Assembly (NCBI RefSeq): GCF_028583425.1
Contig: NC_072791.1
Span: forward strand, 11,737,868-11,801,867
Direction of reading: 5' to 3'
DNA: 64,000 nt
DNA from: Eublepharis macularius
Lineage: Eukaryota > Chordata > Lepidosauria > Squamata > Eublepharidae
The notes beneath the pieces are model-generated. The model was not told the DNA's origin. It did not search any database and saw nothing but the letters and a program-made list of their open reading frames with translations. How positions within the stretch are numbered: the first letter of the stretch is position 1; each line of letters opens with the position of its first letter. The position numbers and the translations under genes are program-made. This document shows positions 32,369 through 43,884 of the stretch, piece after piece.

Positions 32369-34188
32369 TTATATGGTTACTCCAGTGTGGATACATTGAT
32401 GGACATTAAGGTGTGTCCTCTGAGCAAAGCTCATTCCACACACTACACATTTATACGGTTTCTCTCCCGTGTGGATTCGTCGATGGACAGTAAGACGTCT
32501 ATTGTGAGCAAAGCTCTTCCCACACTCCATGCATTTATATGGTTTCTCCCCTGTGTGGATTCGGTGATGGTTAGTAAGATCTGTACTCCAAACAAATGTC
32601 TTTCCACACTCCATGCATTTAAATGGTTTCTCCCCTGTGTGGATAAGTCGATGGACAGTAAGGTGGGCCATCTGAGGAAAACTCTTCCCACACTCCACAC
32701 ATTTATATGGTTTCTCCCCTGTGTGGATTCGTTGATGGACAGTAAGGTGGCCCCTCTGAGGAAAGCTCTTCCCACAGTCCACACAATTATATGGTTTCTC
32801 CCCTGTGTGGATTCGTTGATGGACATTAAGCTTTGAACTCTCAGAAAACATCTTTCCACACTCCATGCATTTATGTGGCTTCTTCCTTTTGTGGATTCGT
32901 TGATGGACAGTAAGATGTGTATTCTGAGCAAAGGTCTTCCCACACTCCTCGAATTTATATGGTTTCTCTGATGTGTGGATTCCTAGATGGTATGTTAGCT
33001 GTGTACTGTGAGCAAAAGTCTTCCCACACTCCACACATTTACATGGTTTCTCCCCTGTGTGGATTCTTCGATGGACATTAAGCTTTGTACTCTCAGAAAA
33101 CATCTTTCCACAATCCATGCATTTATATGGTTTCTCTCCTGTGTGGATTCGTCGATGCATAAAAAGGTGGGCTCTCTGAGTAAAGCTCTTCCCACACTCC
33201 ACACAGTTATATGGTTTCTCTCCTGTGTGGATTCGTATATGGTCAGTAAGTTCTGGACACCTAGTAAACCTCTTTCCACACTCCATGCATTTATATGGCT
33301 TCTCTCCTGTGTGGATTCGCTGATGGACAGTAAGATATGTATTCCGAGCAAAGCTCTTTCCACACTCCATGCATTTATATGGTTTCTCCCCAGTATGGAT
33401 TCGTTGATGAGCAGCAAGCGATAGACTCTGAGCAAAGCTCTTCCCACACTCCACACATTTACATGGTTTCTCCCCTGTGTGGATTCTTCGATGGATAGTA
33501 AGTTTTGACTTTTCAGCAAAGCACCTCCCACAATCCACACATTTATATGGCCTCTCCCCTGTGTGGATTCGTCGATGGACAGTAAGATATGTATTTCGAG
33601 CAAAGCTCTTCCCACACTCCATACATTTATGTGGTTTTTCCCCTGTGTGGATTCGTCGATGGTCAGTAAGATATGTATTCCGAATAAAGCTCTTCCCACA
33701 CTCCAAACATTTATATGGTTTCTCCCCTAAGTGGATTCGTCGATGGATAGTAAGTTGTTGACCCTCAATAAAGCTCTTCCCACACTCCATACATTTATAT
33801 GGTTTCTCCCCTGTATGGGTTCGTCGATGGACAGTAAGATGTGAATTGTGAGCAAAGCTCTTCCCGCACTCCACACATTTATATGGCTTCTCCCCTGTGT
33901 GGATTCGTCGATGGACGGTAAGATGTGCATTCCGAGCAAAGTTTTTACCACACTCCATGCATTTATATGGTTTCTCCCCTGTGTGGATTCGTCGATGGAT
34001 AGTAAGCTGTTGACTCCGAACAAAGCTCTTCCCACACTCCACGCATTCATAAGGTTTCTCCCTGGTATGGATTTGTTGACAGGATGATTCCTCCTTCTTC
34101 TCTTTTGTCCCATTGCTTCTCTGCTGTTCCCCTTCCAATGGGAGTTGTTTTAGTTCTCCCTTAGGCTTTCTCTGGGGACCATCTGCTG
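32369..34188 (-). CDS. Gene B exon 4: C2H2 zinc-finger array (20 fingers)
   Basis: Terminal exon of a SCAN-KRAB zinc-finger gene. CDS = complement of 32369-34188, 38003-38129, 38385-38459 and 39514-39927, 812 codons, all phases compatible. The acceptor is TTTATTCCAG/CA. After [11 protein letters not shown] come 20 C2H2 fingers with HTGEKPYK linkers. Finger 14 reads [10 protein letters not shown], so its first zinc Cys is replaced by Phe and it probably does not fold. Fingers 8-11 match gene C fingers 9 and 11-13. The array ends HTGVTI-stop, where a two-base deletion relative to gene A shifted the frame over an older in-linker stop. Role: nuclear DNA binding and, via KRAB, transcriptional repression. 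No named orthologue is assignable. Confidence 0.92.
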
Positions 34189-34464
34189 CTGGAATAAAGA
34201 GAGGACTGGTAAGACTTAAAAAAAAAAGTAGAATAAAGGGTCAAAGGCCATTAACAATTCTTGATAAGAATAGAAGATGAATCACTTAAAGAAGTGACAT
34301 ATACTGTAAGGTATTAAGTTTTGAGTATTTCATGTAGGGTAAACAGAAAAAGAGAGCAGGAAGGGATTCAAAGGGTCATCTTGCCCAACCTCATGGACAA
34401 AGCAGGAAATTCACAGCTAACCCCCCTCTACTCCCTCAGTGACCCCTGCCCTATGGCCAGAGGA
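34189..34464 (-). other. Gene B last intron: conserved start and CR1 3' end
   Basis: Paralogous to gene A 11875-12130. The CR1 remnant is cut at 34464 by a PLE and continues at 35626-35770. Confidence 0.6.
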
Positions 34465-35625
34465 ACAAAACACAAGAGGCTTTCCCCAGTAATAACCGTC
34501 CCAGTACACAAACTATACACGGGGGGAAAAATGACAGTCACCTGAAAAAATAGTATATACAAATGCAATTCTTTTTATAAATATTTTCACATAATTAAAG
34601 ATGAAAAAATATCATTAAGATAAGTGCTCATTACCCCCAATGGAGGAAACAAACAACTCAGTCCACAGCGTCCTACAGGAAGAGTCTCTAACTTCCGTGT
34701 TAATTTCACTTAGACACTGAAGATATTGACAAATAACCACTTCTGGAATTGACCCTCTACATCCAGGAATGGAAACAATTTGTCACTGGCTGTCCTCCAC
34801 TGACCAGAAGGAACCACCAGTCAAAGGTAAGTGTGTTGAATAGTTACCCTCAAATAATACTTTTTGAATTGTATTTTCTCTTTCTTTGCAGATTGGTGGA
34901 ACTACGAAGATGTAAAGGGTCCCCCGAAGGGGTCCCCCCGCCCAACAAGTCGGCTTGTTTCGTGTTCTATCCACTTCCTCAGGGGCCAGATGTTTCTCCA
35001 CCAAAGGAACACTTTTCTGCAAATAAACATATTTATAAAAATAACTGCTATCTCTTCATTGTGAACAAATACACTTGATAAACAGAGCAATCAATGACTC
35101 ACCAAAGAATCACCACAAACAATCTCTCGTGCATTCTTATTCAGCACACATCAAAATGGTCAGTATAACCACCACACCCGACTTAACCTTAAATACATAG
35201 CAGCCAACACAATTTAAAGTGACAGTTTGGCTTCAAAGAGGATAACTAATTAAAGTTACAGTACCACAACTCAATACACACAATTGTTGCAAAAATGCCC
35301 CAAGGGCGTACAATCAGTTTACAAAAAACAAGATAAATTCCAGTCCACGTTCAAACCCCTTGGGTGTAAACAACCCGATCTGTGAATCCATTCTACTTAC
35401 CGTCTCAAAAAGTCCCTCTGCCTAGAGAATATCCAAGAATCTCTTGGAGAGACAAACAAAACCGTAAATTTAAATTCAGTCTCATCCTTATGGTGATTGA
35501 GAAAATGTTCAGTGATTATGTGAAAATATTTATAAAAAGAATTGCATTTGTATATACTATTTTTTCAGGTGACTGTTATTCCCCCCCCCCCCCCCGTGTA
35601 TAGTTTGTGTATAGTTTGTGTATTA
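34465..35625 (-). mobile_element. Penelope-like element insertion in the gene B intron
   Basis: Flanked by perfect 14-base target repeats (CTATGGCCAGAGGA at 34451-34464 and 35626-35639). Near-identical inverted terminal segments of about 95 bases occupy 34506-34597 and 35515-35613. A complete hammerhead-like fold lies at 34940-34986 on the minus strand. Weak evidence of a coding C-terminus is around 35340-35420 (TPKGFERGLEFI). Most of the element body is absent. Genes A and C lack it, so it is younger than the duplications. Alternative: another retroelement mobilised in the PLE manner. Confidence 0.68.
34940..34986 (-). ncRNA. Hammerhead-ribozyme-like motif with complete stem III (family 2)
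   Basis: Minus strand, 5' to 3': GCCC (34986-34983) pairing with GGGC (34943-34940); core CTGAGGA (34982-34976); an extra A; stem II GTG/CAC with a seven-base loop; GAAA (34961-34958); stem III, five pairs (A-C-A-A-G with C-T-T-G-T) closed by CCGA; then T at the cleavage position (34944). All canonical core bases are present; only the extra A deviates. Confidence 0.68.
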
Positions 35626-35797
35626 CTATGGCCAGAGGAGGCAAAAAGCCCTCTAGGGTTTGGGGCCAATCTGGCCTGGAGGGAAATTCTTTTCTCACCT
35701 CAAAGTGGCTATCAGCATTACCCTGGGAACGTAAGAAAAGGCTTAAGAAACCTAAACTTAAAATGAATCTAAATTGAAGGGTTTAGTATTTAAACTG

Positions 35798-36010
35798 CTA
35801 AATATAGAACACACACACACTATATATATATAAAAATATACGTATGCACACACACAAACACAATTATTACAAACCTTTGTTTGAGATTTCTGTATGATTT
35901 TAATCTGTATTGAGGATATATTTGCATCTGTATTAGTTTTGTTTAAAAACCGTTTTGTAATAAATACATGAATTTTTGTTTATTGATAAATATTTATGTT
36001 CTATAATTAG
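35798..36010. mobile_element. Collapsed PLE terminal repeats, shared with gene C
   Basis: Left end CTAAATATAGAAC and right end GTTCTATAATTAG are inverted. Inside, TTGAGATTTCTGTATGATTT and TGTAATAAATACATGAATTT match 62805-62934 in gene C, where the element is larger. It is inserted at the same place in the same intron of both genes, with AT-rich imperfect direct repeats. Confidence 0.7.
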
Positions 36011-37439
36011 TAATTTAAATACCAAGCCCCTCACTTTAGATACATTTAACCTCTGAGGTTCTTATTTCATTTGTTTGTGTTAAGTTCTCCCCACTTCTCT
36101 TTGTCTTTTTCAACATATGAAAGGGCCAAGGAACAAAGCAGTGGTTCCTTTCTTCCTACTCTCCCTCTCACCATCTACCTAACTCCATACTGAGTCATAG
36201 AATTAGCATTTCCAAAGAAGAGGAGCCTACCACCCCCCAAGGAAATCTGTTCCGCTGAGGAACTGCTCTGTGAGGAAGGTCTTCCAAAAGTTTAGCCAAC
36301 AATTTTGGGGGGGGGGGGGTTGGTTTAGAAAAGCTTTAGTGGAAAGTTCTAGTATCATGATCTTACAAAGGATTGTGCAGATTTTTCTATCTTATACAAG
36401 TGCAAACTTGGCTTTTAGGTATGTTTATCTGTTACAGCTGTGGTTCTCAACTCTCCCAGGATGTGAATTTTGTCTAAAGTTGTCTCTCTTTGACTATGCT
36501 AGTTCCCAGCTGCTGGGAAAGAACCTTGAACTCTGTGTCTTCCTATGTGCAGATAGTGGCCAGCCTCTGGGAAGGGGAGGAGAATATTAGCCTGTGAACC
36601 AGAAGTCCTCCTTTTGGGAAAAGAAACAGAAAAGTTACTACATGAGAGGGGAGGAGGCTAGTTCTTGGATCCAGAATTATCCCTCAGTTGATCCTGCTTA
36701 TAGCCCAGAGCAGAGGAGGGCACTCCAGCACAGGGAAGGGAAGCCCTAGCCCAGACAGAGCCACCATGGTACAGGATCTCAGCCCCCTCCAAATGCGTGC
36801 AGGATCTAGCATTCTACCTTCTTAGTGGAAGGTCCACTAAGGACTCCTTTCCCTTTTAAGAGACCCCATACTCCTTGTAGGTTGGGGAATACGTGTTGAT
36901 GGATCCCCAAAACCTTGAATTACTACTAAAGATCTGAAAATTCTTTTTAAACTAATAAATCTGGTTTTTTTTTGGTTTGGAACACTGTTTATCCCACCCT
37001 TCCTTGAGGGACCTTACAACAGCCTTTCTGAACAGACGTTTTCCTTGGATTTTAATAGCAGCTTGACACACATGAATTCAGCAGGCAACACTCTTTGTGA
37101 CAGTGACCAAAAATTCACCTGCTAAAATCCAGGTTTTCATGGTTGTTCTTCAAAGATCTGACACACCCTTTCCTGCATGGGTTGACATTGACAAAACTTA
37201 CACTGGTGTCAGCAGCATGAACACAGTGCAATGGCCCCAATTCATCCCTTGACCCCCCCCCTGCCTGCCCACACTGGTACCCTCCTCATGCCCAATGGAA
37301 GACCATTTGGTCCTTGGAGCAAGGAAATATGCCTTTTCGTATTTTGTAAAATGTGCAGCGAGGGTCATCTTTATATCCTAAAAGTATTATGTTCGTTGTT
37401 TAAAACTAGCAAACTAGAAAGGGAAGGGTGGGCAGGCAG
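36011..37439. other. Gene B intron, CR1 remnant then unassigned
   Basis: Bases 36110-36300 continue the CR1-related sequence seen in gene A 12270-12480. From about 36330 to 37439 nothing is recognised. Confidence 0.45.
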
Positions 37440-37735
37440 GCATTCCCGCTTTCTCCATCACTGATCCTGGCCAGTTGAAGGGGGTATGCCCCCTCCTCTG
37501 CACCTGATCACGGCTGAGTGAATGGGGGGTGGGCATTGCCTCCTGCTCCACTTCTGATCCCTGCTGGGTGAAGAAGGGACGGGCATCGCCTCCTACTCTG
37601 CAACTGATTCCGGCCGGGTGAAGGTGGGGGGTGGGTGGGCATTACCACCTGCTTTGCTCCACTTCCCAGCTGGGTGAAGGCGAGGGGTGGGCATTGCAAC
37701 CAGCTCTGCTCCTGATCCCAGCTGGTAGGAGGCTG
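37440..37735. repeat. Minisatellite, same family as 4335-5475
   Basis: Repeats of CTGATCC..GCTGGGTGAAG followed by GTGGGCATTGCC and CTGCTC inside the intron between the KRAB and finger exons of gene B. Confidence 0.8.
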
Positions 37736-38002
37736 GCTTCCTTGGCTGCTTTTAAAGGCCCATGAGGAGGCCTTGTTGACATCCATGAAATGTTCATCTT
37801 AGTTTATAAACCAATATTTTAGCTTACAAATGAACAGTTGGGGAGTCCACTAGATATGCAGAAGTCCCTCATTTGCCTGCGTGTGGAACCGCCCCACTCA
37901 CTTCTTCAGAGTCTCCATCTGAAGGGCCCTACGAGAGTCCTTCTTAGAAGGAGCGACTTCAGCCTTCAGCATCTGTGAAGGAAGGGAAAGGGGGACCCTT
38001 AC

Positions 38003-38129
38003 CCAGAGAGGCCACATTCTGAAAATTCTCCTCCATGACTTCCCTGTGAAGGCTTCTTTTTTCCGCATCCAGTAGAGCCCACTCCTCCTCAGTGAAATGA
38101 ACAGACACCTCCTCGAAGGTCACCGGACC
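38003..38129 (-). CDS. Gene B exon 3: KRAB-A box
   Basis: A 127-base exon with acceptor TTTTCAG/GG and donor GG/GTAAGG. It encodes [17 protein letters not shown], then [18 protein letters not shown] and NVASL. The conserved Asp of the DV pair is Glu here, unlike genes A and C. Mutation of this DV pair weakens repression in studied KRAB domains, so gene B may repress less; that is inference. It ends one base into a codon, joining the two-base start of exon 4. Confidence 0.93.
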
Positions 38130-38384
38130 CTGAAAAGGGGGGGAAAAAACTCTCTATCCTCTCAGATAATGTAACAAATCTTCCCCTTATGAGGACAAGC
38201 CAAAAATGACTGCAACTACAATCTTCCTTGTAGCATTCAAACTTTTAGCACAGCCTCTCATTTGCCTTCTAGTGAACAGCACAGATAGCAACCAAGGCAA
38301 AGAGAGTGAGGGGTTCTCTCTGGGGTAGAGAGAGGTAGGTGGCGGGAGGCACTTGGGGGTCATGATTTGCAGTTCCACACTTAC

Positions 38385-38459
38385 CCATTCTGGCCACATT
38401 GAAGTTACTTTATTTCCGTCACAAAAAGTTGGCAAAGAATTTATTGTTGGTTTCAAGGC
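38385..38459 (-). CDS. Gene B exon 2: SCAN-KRAB linker exon
   Basis: Twenty-five codons, ALKPTINSLPTFCDGNKV through MWPEW, donor TGG/GTAAGT. Length and sequence match gene A exon 2. As in A, the acceptor that keeps frame (ACGAG/GCC) lies five bases inside a stronger-looking one (TTCCAG/AC) that would give a stop. Confidence 0.72.
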
Positions 38460-39513
38460 CTCGTCTGGAAGGATCAAAAGATCATTGGAAGACATTTGAA
38501 ACTTTCAAGTATTTAGCATTTCATTTCTTTGTGTGAAGGGAAAAAAAACGAATCTCCCTCTCTTGGTTCATGGTCACAACTACCTTTGCATCCTTATTTC
38601 GGATGTTGTTTTGATTCCATACATTTGCTAAATCCAATCTTGTTAGAGTTATCATAGACAAATACAGGCCTGATTTTCCAGTGGCACAAAATTCATAGAA
38701 AGAAGAAGGAAGAACTCTGAAATGCAGAGTAGAAGCAGGTCTGACCCAAGGCTCTCTTTGCATATGGGAAAGATCTGGGAAAGGGCAGGCTTTTGTTGAA
38801 GTACCACTGGTAAAGTTCTGTTATTGCTATTGGGGAAGTACAGTTGCTATTGGTTAAGTACTACTGCTCACTTGGCTGGGAGGCCCACGGTTGTCATGGA
38901 GGCCTAAAATCCTGAACTGCTCCCAAACAAGGTAGTCTCTGGATGGACGTTGAAGTCCCCCAGAACAACTACGGCATAATATCTCCTCAAGGCTTACCAT
39001 TTTTTCCCTCTTCTTATTGGCCCCACGCACTATCTTCCCAATTTTTCACATTAACTTACATTAATCCTCTTTTTTTTTGCATTCTGAGGTAGCTCTATTC
39101 TCTACACTATTCTTCCAATTAATTTGCACTGATTTTTAAATCAATTCTAGGTTTTTAGTTCCCCAAATGGATATTTCTAAACTGAGAAGCTCAAGGGAGT
39201 GACTTTCCCACACTAGACTGAGGTCAGGAAAATAAAAGCAGCCCCCCCACACACACACACTCAAAGAGGCCATCGAATGGGTATGAAAGCCTTTATAGCT
39301 TACCCAAGAAAGCTGCTCTGAGGTAACACTCGATGTTTTCCTGCACCTGAAACAGAAATGGGGATCCCAGAAAGGGGAAACTGTTGAGGAAAGGAGCAGG
39401 AAAATGCTGGAGGGGGGGAGGAAGGGGTTCTAAAAAAGTTGGATGTATGGATTTCGAGGATATCCTTGATCATCTCCCTTGCACCACATAATTCCTTGAA
39501 GAAGCCCTCTTAC
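38460..39513. other. Gene B intron 1
   Basis: No coding content. Parts are paralogous to gene A intron 1. A CA microsatellite is near 39248-39260. Confidence 0.45.
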
Positions 39514-39927
39514 CTCCTGGTCTCGATTCTTGTCCTCTGCGTGGCTCAGGAGGAACCCTTCTGCCAGGGCCACTGCCTGGGAACTGGTCTCCGGCCCACA
39601 TTCCCTGACCCAGTTCTCCATCTCTGGGGGCAAGATGGCCAGGAACTGCTCCAGGATCACCAGGTCCAGGATCTCCTTCTTGCTGTGCCTTTCTGGCTTC
39701 AGCCACTGGAGGCAAAGGCGGTGGAGTTCGCTGCAGACCTTTCGGGGCCCTTCGGACTCCTGGTAACGGAAGTGCCGGAATTGCTGGCGCGCCACATCGG
39801 AAGGTGGAAACTCCTCTCCAAGGCTCTTCTGCAAGATTCCTTCACACAGTTCCCTTCTGCTTCCAGCCTCAGTGGCATCAGGGCCTTTTCTTGCTTCTGG
39901 ACTGAATGAGTTCAGCTCTCCCCTCAT
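39514..39927 (-). CDS. Gene B exon 1: SCAN domain
   Basis: The 138 codons from the ATG at 39925-39927 ([17 protein letters not shown]) end with AEDKNRDQE at the donor CAGGAG/GTAAGA. The SCAN core reads [49 protein letters not shown] and [19 protein letters not shown]. Length equals gene A exon 1. The sequence upstream of this ATG is shifted relative to gene A by a small insertion, so the Met is very likely the true start. SCAN would allow homo- or hetero-dimers with the neighbouring paralogues. Confidence 0.9.
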
Positions 39928-40240
39928 CCTTCTTTCCTCTCCAAACAGCCTCCACCTGTACCAGTGGATCGCCTTCCTCCTCTGCCAGGTATCTTTTTCA
40001 AGGCAAGTGTTGGTTATATGACCCCCTTCAAAGAGAAGACTGATCTGTTGCAAACACACACACACAGAAACACACAAACACGGAAACTTGCATCTAAAGA
40101 GGTGACCCGTCGTCACTAACGAAAGCTCATGGAACACCCCAGAGTCATGCAGCTGGATGGAGCAAGTGAAGAAGAAACTCCACAAAGCAAGCAGAAAGGC
40201 TCTGCTCTGCTTAATCTATGCATTCTGAAACTATAAAATA

Positions 40241-40455
40241 ATGGCTCCTGCAGCATTCAGATGCAAGAGAACATTACATGGGACAAGGAGTGGGGTGCAT
40301 ATTTACAAAATGGTTGTGAAATTAGAAAGAGAGAACCACATCTCTCTAATCATACTGCAGATAACCAGAGAAGATTTCAGCAGCAACTTGACTTGTCCAT
40401 GGAACCCACCAGAGCCATGGAGGAGGCAGAGGCGAAAAAGGGGACCCTAATTTGA
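40241..40455 (+). other. Duplicated block with ORF remnant, copy 1
   Basis: The plus-strand frame 40261-40455 (MQENITWDKEWGAYLQNG...) has a reverse-complement homologue at 47700-47990 reading MPENMTWDEPWSAYLRNG before a stop. Both retain CATGGAACC/CATGGAAGC and a GGGACC/GTGACC stretch. Function unknown; it may be a dead exon of a neighbouring gene or part of a repeat. Confidence 0.4.
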
Positions 40456-40524
40456 AACCTTGCAGGCCCCCAACCAATTGGTTGTTTTCATATCTTCCCT
40501 CTAAATGTGCAGACAAGCACTCTA

Positions 40525-40614
40525 ACAGTGCAATCCTAGACAGAGTTACTCCAGCCTAAGTCCATTGAAATCTATGGGCTTAGGCTGGAGTAGCTCCGCT
40601 TAGGAGTCTACTGT
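40525..40614. mobile_element. Palindromic MITE, 90 bases
   Basis: ACAGTGCAATCCTA... on the left and its imperfect complement TAGGAGTCTACTGT on the right, with GTTACTCCAGCCTAAG / CTTAGGCTGGAGTAGC arms around CCATTGAAATCTATGG. A fold-back element of undetermined superfamily. Confidence 0.75.
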
Positions 40615-40649
40615 AAATATCATAAGTTGGGAGAGCTTTATATGCCAAA

Positions 40650-41700
40650 TAACAATGAGGTTTTTGAAAGGTGCCTTTTAAAGCAAGCAGTTTATCTGTT
40701 ACTACTATCTTGAGAGGCTGCTTTCAGTCCAGAAAGCCCTCTTTGTCATCATTCAATGATCTATGCTTTTATATTCTATCTGGGTTTTTATGCTGGATTT
40801 TTAATTAACAACTGTTAATCTTTTATGTTTTCATTATGGTGCGCTTTTTAAGATACCTCAGTCAGGCTCTCTGGAGAGGCAGCATAAAAATTCTCTAAAT
40901 AAACAAATACCTTTGTCATACAAGAAAGCAAAGCCAGGCAGAGATCTTGCAGACTTTGGTGGCTGATCTGAGAAACCCGAGTCGGACACGTGACTTCGCT
41001 GGGGTTGTGGACTCATTAAGAATGGATCAGATCGCCTCAGGTGTCCATGATTTCGAGAGGACAGGTGGATTTCTTGAAGCCAAAGATCTTCTGTTCACCT
41101 GGAAGACAGCAGCTTCTTCTGGCAAGGAAAAGTTGGGCTGTGGGTGGCATTCAACTTTCAGTAAGCCATCGCAAAGAGAAGAGGGGAACCCTCCAAAGAT
41201 CCAAGTTTGCTATTCCAGAACACCAAGAAAAATCAGGAAGGTCACGTGACTACGCTACAGCTGGATTATGGGGAAAAAATTACAGGACTGCTTGTGTGTA
41301 TGTCCCACTGCAGCAGCTTCTCTCCTCTGAGCAGGGCCATCTGCAGGTGCCGCTCTGAAAATGGGCAAAATCTGCAGTTGCCCACTATTGCCCAAATTGC
41401 TATCCACATGAAGACGCTATATTCTGCAAAGGTGTCCCCTTGTTGATACAGAATAAACACATCGCAGTGGAAAAACAAGAATTCAAAGCACAGATCCTCA
41501 TGCCTCCTGAAGATTGTTACATGGGTTTCCCCAAAACTCATCGCCATACCACTGAAGAAATCCACGGCCATGTGAGTTTGGGGGACCCCATGAAAAACAT
41601 CCCTACGATCCACGAGGATCTGTATTTTTTAATCAAATTTTTACACCAATGCATGGCTGCCCTCCTTTTTATAAAGGGAGTGCTTCTTTTTCTCAGATAT
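40650..41700. repeat. Gene B 5' flank copy of the duplicated blocks
   Basis: Bases 40650-41345 match 18085-19290 directly and 46885-47640 inverted; 41345-41680 match 22210-22450 inverted. Confidence 0.68.
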
Positions 41701-41864
41701 CCCTGCACAGTCATAATATATTAGGAGTGGGGAGGGGAGTTAAAAGATTTTTTCATCGCTTACATGTCCAGGCCAGAGCATTTCTCCTGTTGCCTACAAA
41801 CGATGAAAACATGAATGCAAAACTGAATTATTCAGGAGGGCTTTTTCCTCAGGCGATATGACTG

Positions 41865-42145
41865 TGAAATAAAATGATTCAGTGAGATATGTTGCTGTAA
41901 TAATGCTCCTATTGTATACTTGCTCTGCAGTATCAATATATCTTGTCGATTTGCTTATGCTTTATTTCAGTATTTTTTCAGCTCTGAGTCATATTCCTGC
42001 TAGGTTTTCAAATTTCTACTGTATTTTTTATTTTATGTATTGTTTATTGAATGTCCTAGCAATTGATCATATTGGCTTACACGCTGTAATCTGCCTTGGA
42101 GAAACGTAGACTATAAATTACATACATCAAATACAAATAAAATAA
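41865..42145 (-). mobile_element. LINE 3' tail, inverted copy
   Basis: Complement of the 21845-22205 tail (for example ATTGATCATATTGGCTTACA). It borders the left arm of the gene B flank inverted repeat. Confidence 0.65.
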
Positions 42146-42154
42146 AGAGATGCC

Positions 42155-42540
42155 AACAGAGAAGCTATTTTGCTAGAGACTGCAGACAGCAGCCCAACGC
42201 AGACGAACGAGAGCAGGAGAAGAATCCCTTATTGCAAGAAGGACTCAGCTCCACCCCCAGGGAAGCGGAGCTGCCAGAGAGAAAGCAGAAAAGCCCTGGA
42301 GGTCAATGGAGCCCTCTGGCTACTAAGGCCAAAAGCAGGCAGGCCTTTTGCAAAGGAAACATTAGTCTATGACTTACCTCTACTCAAAAGTCCTCCAGTG
42401 CTACCTCCCCTCTGTTCCCCACTCAACACAGGATATGACAGTGGCAAGTCAGGTGGCTGTTTCTCTTCAGGCCTGTCTAGGAATGGAGTCTCCTTCCCTT
42501 TAACCCTTATGTTAACTCTCTCGAGAAAGTAATAATAAAA
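42155..42540. repeat. Left arm of the gene B flank inverted repeat
   Basis: Matches 20500-20870 (gene A flank) directly and 43885-44300 in reverse complement, with AAGGACTCAGCTCCACCCCC and GCCAAAAGCAGGCAGGCC. Confidence 0.75.
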
Positions 42541-43605
42541 CCCATGCCTGCTTTCACTCTGCCCAAGCAAAATAGCAAAATAAAGGGGAATCCACAACCA
42601 CACAGCTCAAACCCCTCACAACTTATAATAAATAAACTCAAACAAATAGCGAGCAGCAACAAATACAAACTCAAATAGAATCTAGCGGGCAACCTTAAAT
42701 TTGCTTGGCATAGAAGTGGGCCTTGGTGCCAAAGGTCAACAGGCAAACGGCTGAGAGGAGGGCATTCTTCACCTGGTGGTGCCACAGATGAGAAGGCCCT
42801 GCTCCTGTGGAGCTCAGCAAAGGAAGACAGGGCAGGGCCTCTGAAGAAGATCTCAGTTCATGCAGAGAAATGCGAAGGTTCTAAACCCAATCCTAAACCT
42901 TTCAGGACTTCAGTGGTACAAACAGGGCCCAGAGTGGATCGAGGCTGATGTAGCAATATCTGGTGCTCCTTACAAACTGGAGGTCACTGGGAGCCATACA
43001 GCCGCCACGATACACCAAGGGACACTTCCTCATAGCTTCAGCAGCAACCTCATGTAAAGCACATTCCACTGCTTGGCGCAAGGGTTTCATGAACCAGGTT
43101 TAAGTACCAAAGATGAGGTTCTCCACTACAAGCTACAAGAAAACATGGTCACATGGTCACTGCATGGGATCTTTACCAACAGTTTCCAGTCTAGGCACCT
43201 TCTGTAGGTCCTCTGTGGTAACCCCTCTGTCACCACTTGCTCTCCCACAGCATTAGCAGATCCACACAGCCCGCCACTGTGAGCAAACCTGTCAGCAGCT
43301 GCCAACCAGATCCTTTCTGGGGATCTGAACAAGGTTGACCAGGAGAACTTCCAATGCCAACTCCAGATACAACTCCTGCAGATTCATGAAGACACATTCC
43401 TTTAAATCATGGTTTTTCTCCATGGCAGCTCCCCAAATAGAGATGTGTGGTTTTTGTGGTGCAATCAGTAGCTGTGAATATGATGGTGAGCTTGGGGGGG
43501 GGCATTTAAAAATCCTCAGCATCCATGAGGATCTGTGCCTTGGATTCTTGTGTTTGGGCTGTGACAGCAACCTAAAGGGGCTCATGTGTGATTGTTATGG
43601 TGTTG
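42541..43605. other. Spacer of the inverted repeat; LINE-like debris
   Basis: About 1.3 kb separates the arms here, against about 0.3 kb in gene A. Sequence such as GAAGGCCCTGCTCCTGTGGA and ATCTCAGTTCATGCAG suggests CR1/L2-type 3' debris. Bases 43440-43580 resemble 22224-22350. No gene. Confidence 0.45.
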
Positions 43606-43847
43606 CATGGCTTTTTTTTCAGCTGGAACGTGGTGGAACGGAGTTCCGGAACCTCTTGAAAATGGTCACATGGCTGGTGGCCCCGCCCCCTGATCTCCAG
43701 ACAGAGGGGAGTTGAGATTGCCCTCTGCACCGCCGAGCAGTGCGGAGGGCAAGCTAAACTCCCTGGCGGGCCACCAGCCATGTTACCATTTTCTCCAAGG
43801 GCAACCCACTGAGTTCCACCACCTCTTTTCCCAGAAAAAAAGCCCTG
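43606..43847. mobile_element. hAT-like MITE, 242 bases
   Basis: Ends CATGGCTTTTTTTTC and GAAAAAAAGCCCTG are inverted, and internal GAACGTGGTGGAAC / GTTCCACCACCTC arms extend the fold. The 8-mers TGGTGTTG (43598-43605) and TGGTGCTG (43848-43855) fit a hAT target duplication with one change. Confidence 0.78.
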
Positions 43848-43884
43848 TGGTGCTGCCTATAGGGTGGTTTTATTTTGTTTCAAT

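Noticed and set aside
32443..34113. Other-frame ORFs over the finger arrays (both strands)
   Set aside because: They repeat with the 84-base finger period and show no Cys/His pattern; they are shadows of the real frame.
34826..34891. Plus-strand GTAAGT...TTTCTTTGCAG resembling a short intron
   Set aside because: PLE terminal repeats can contain introns, but the coding clues here are on the minus strand and no plus-strand exon pair is supported.
40241..40455. Functional coding exon
   Set aside because: The mirrored copy has in-frame stops and no splice context or domain is recognised; kept only as a duplicated block.
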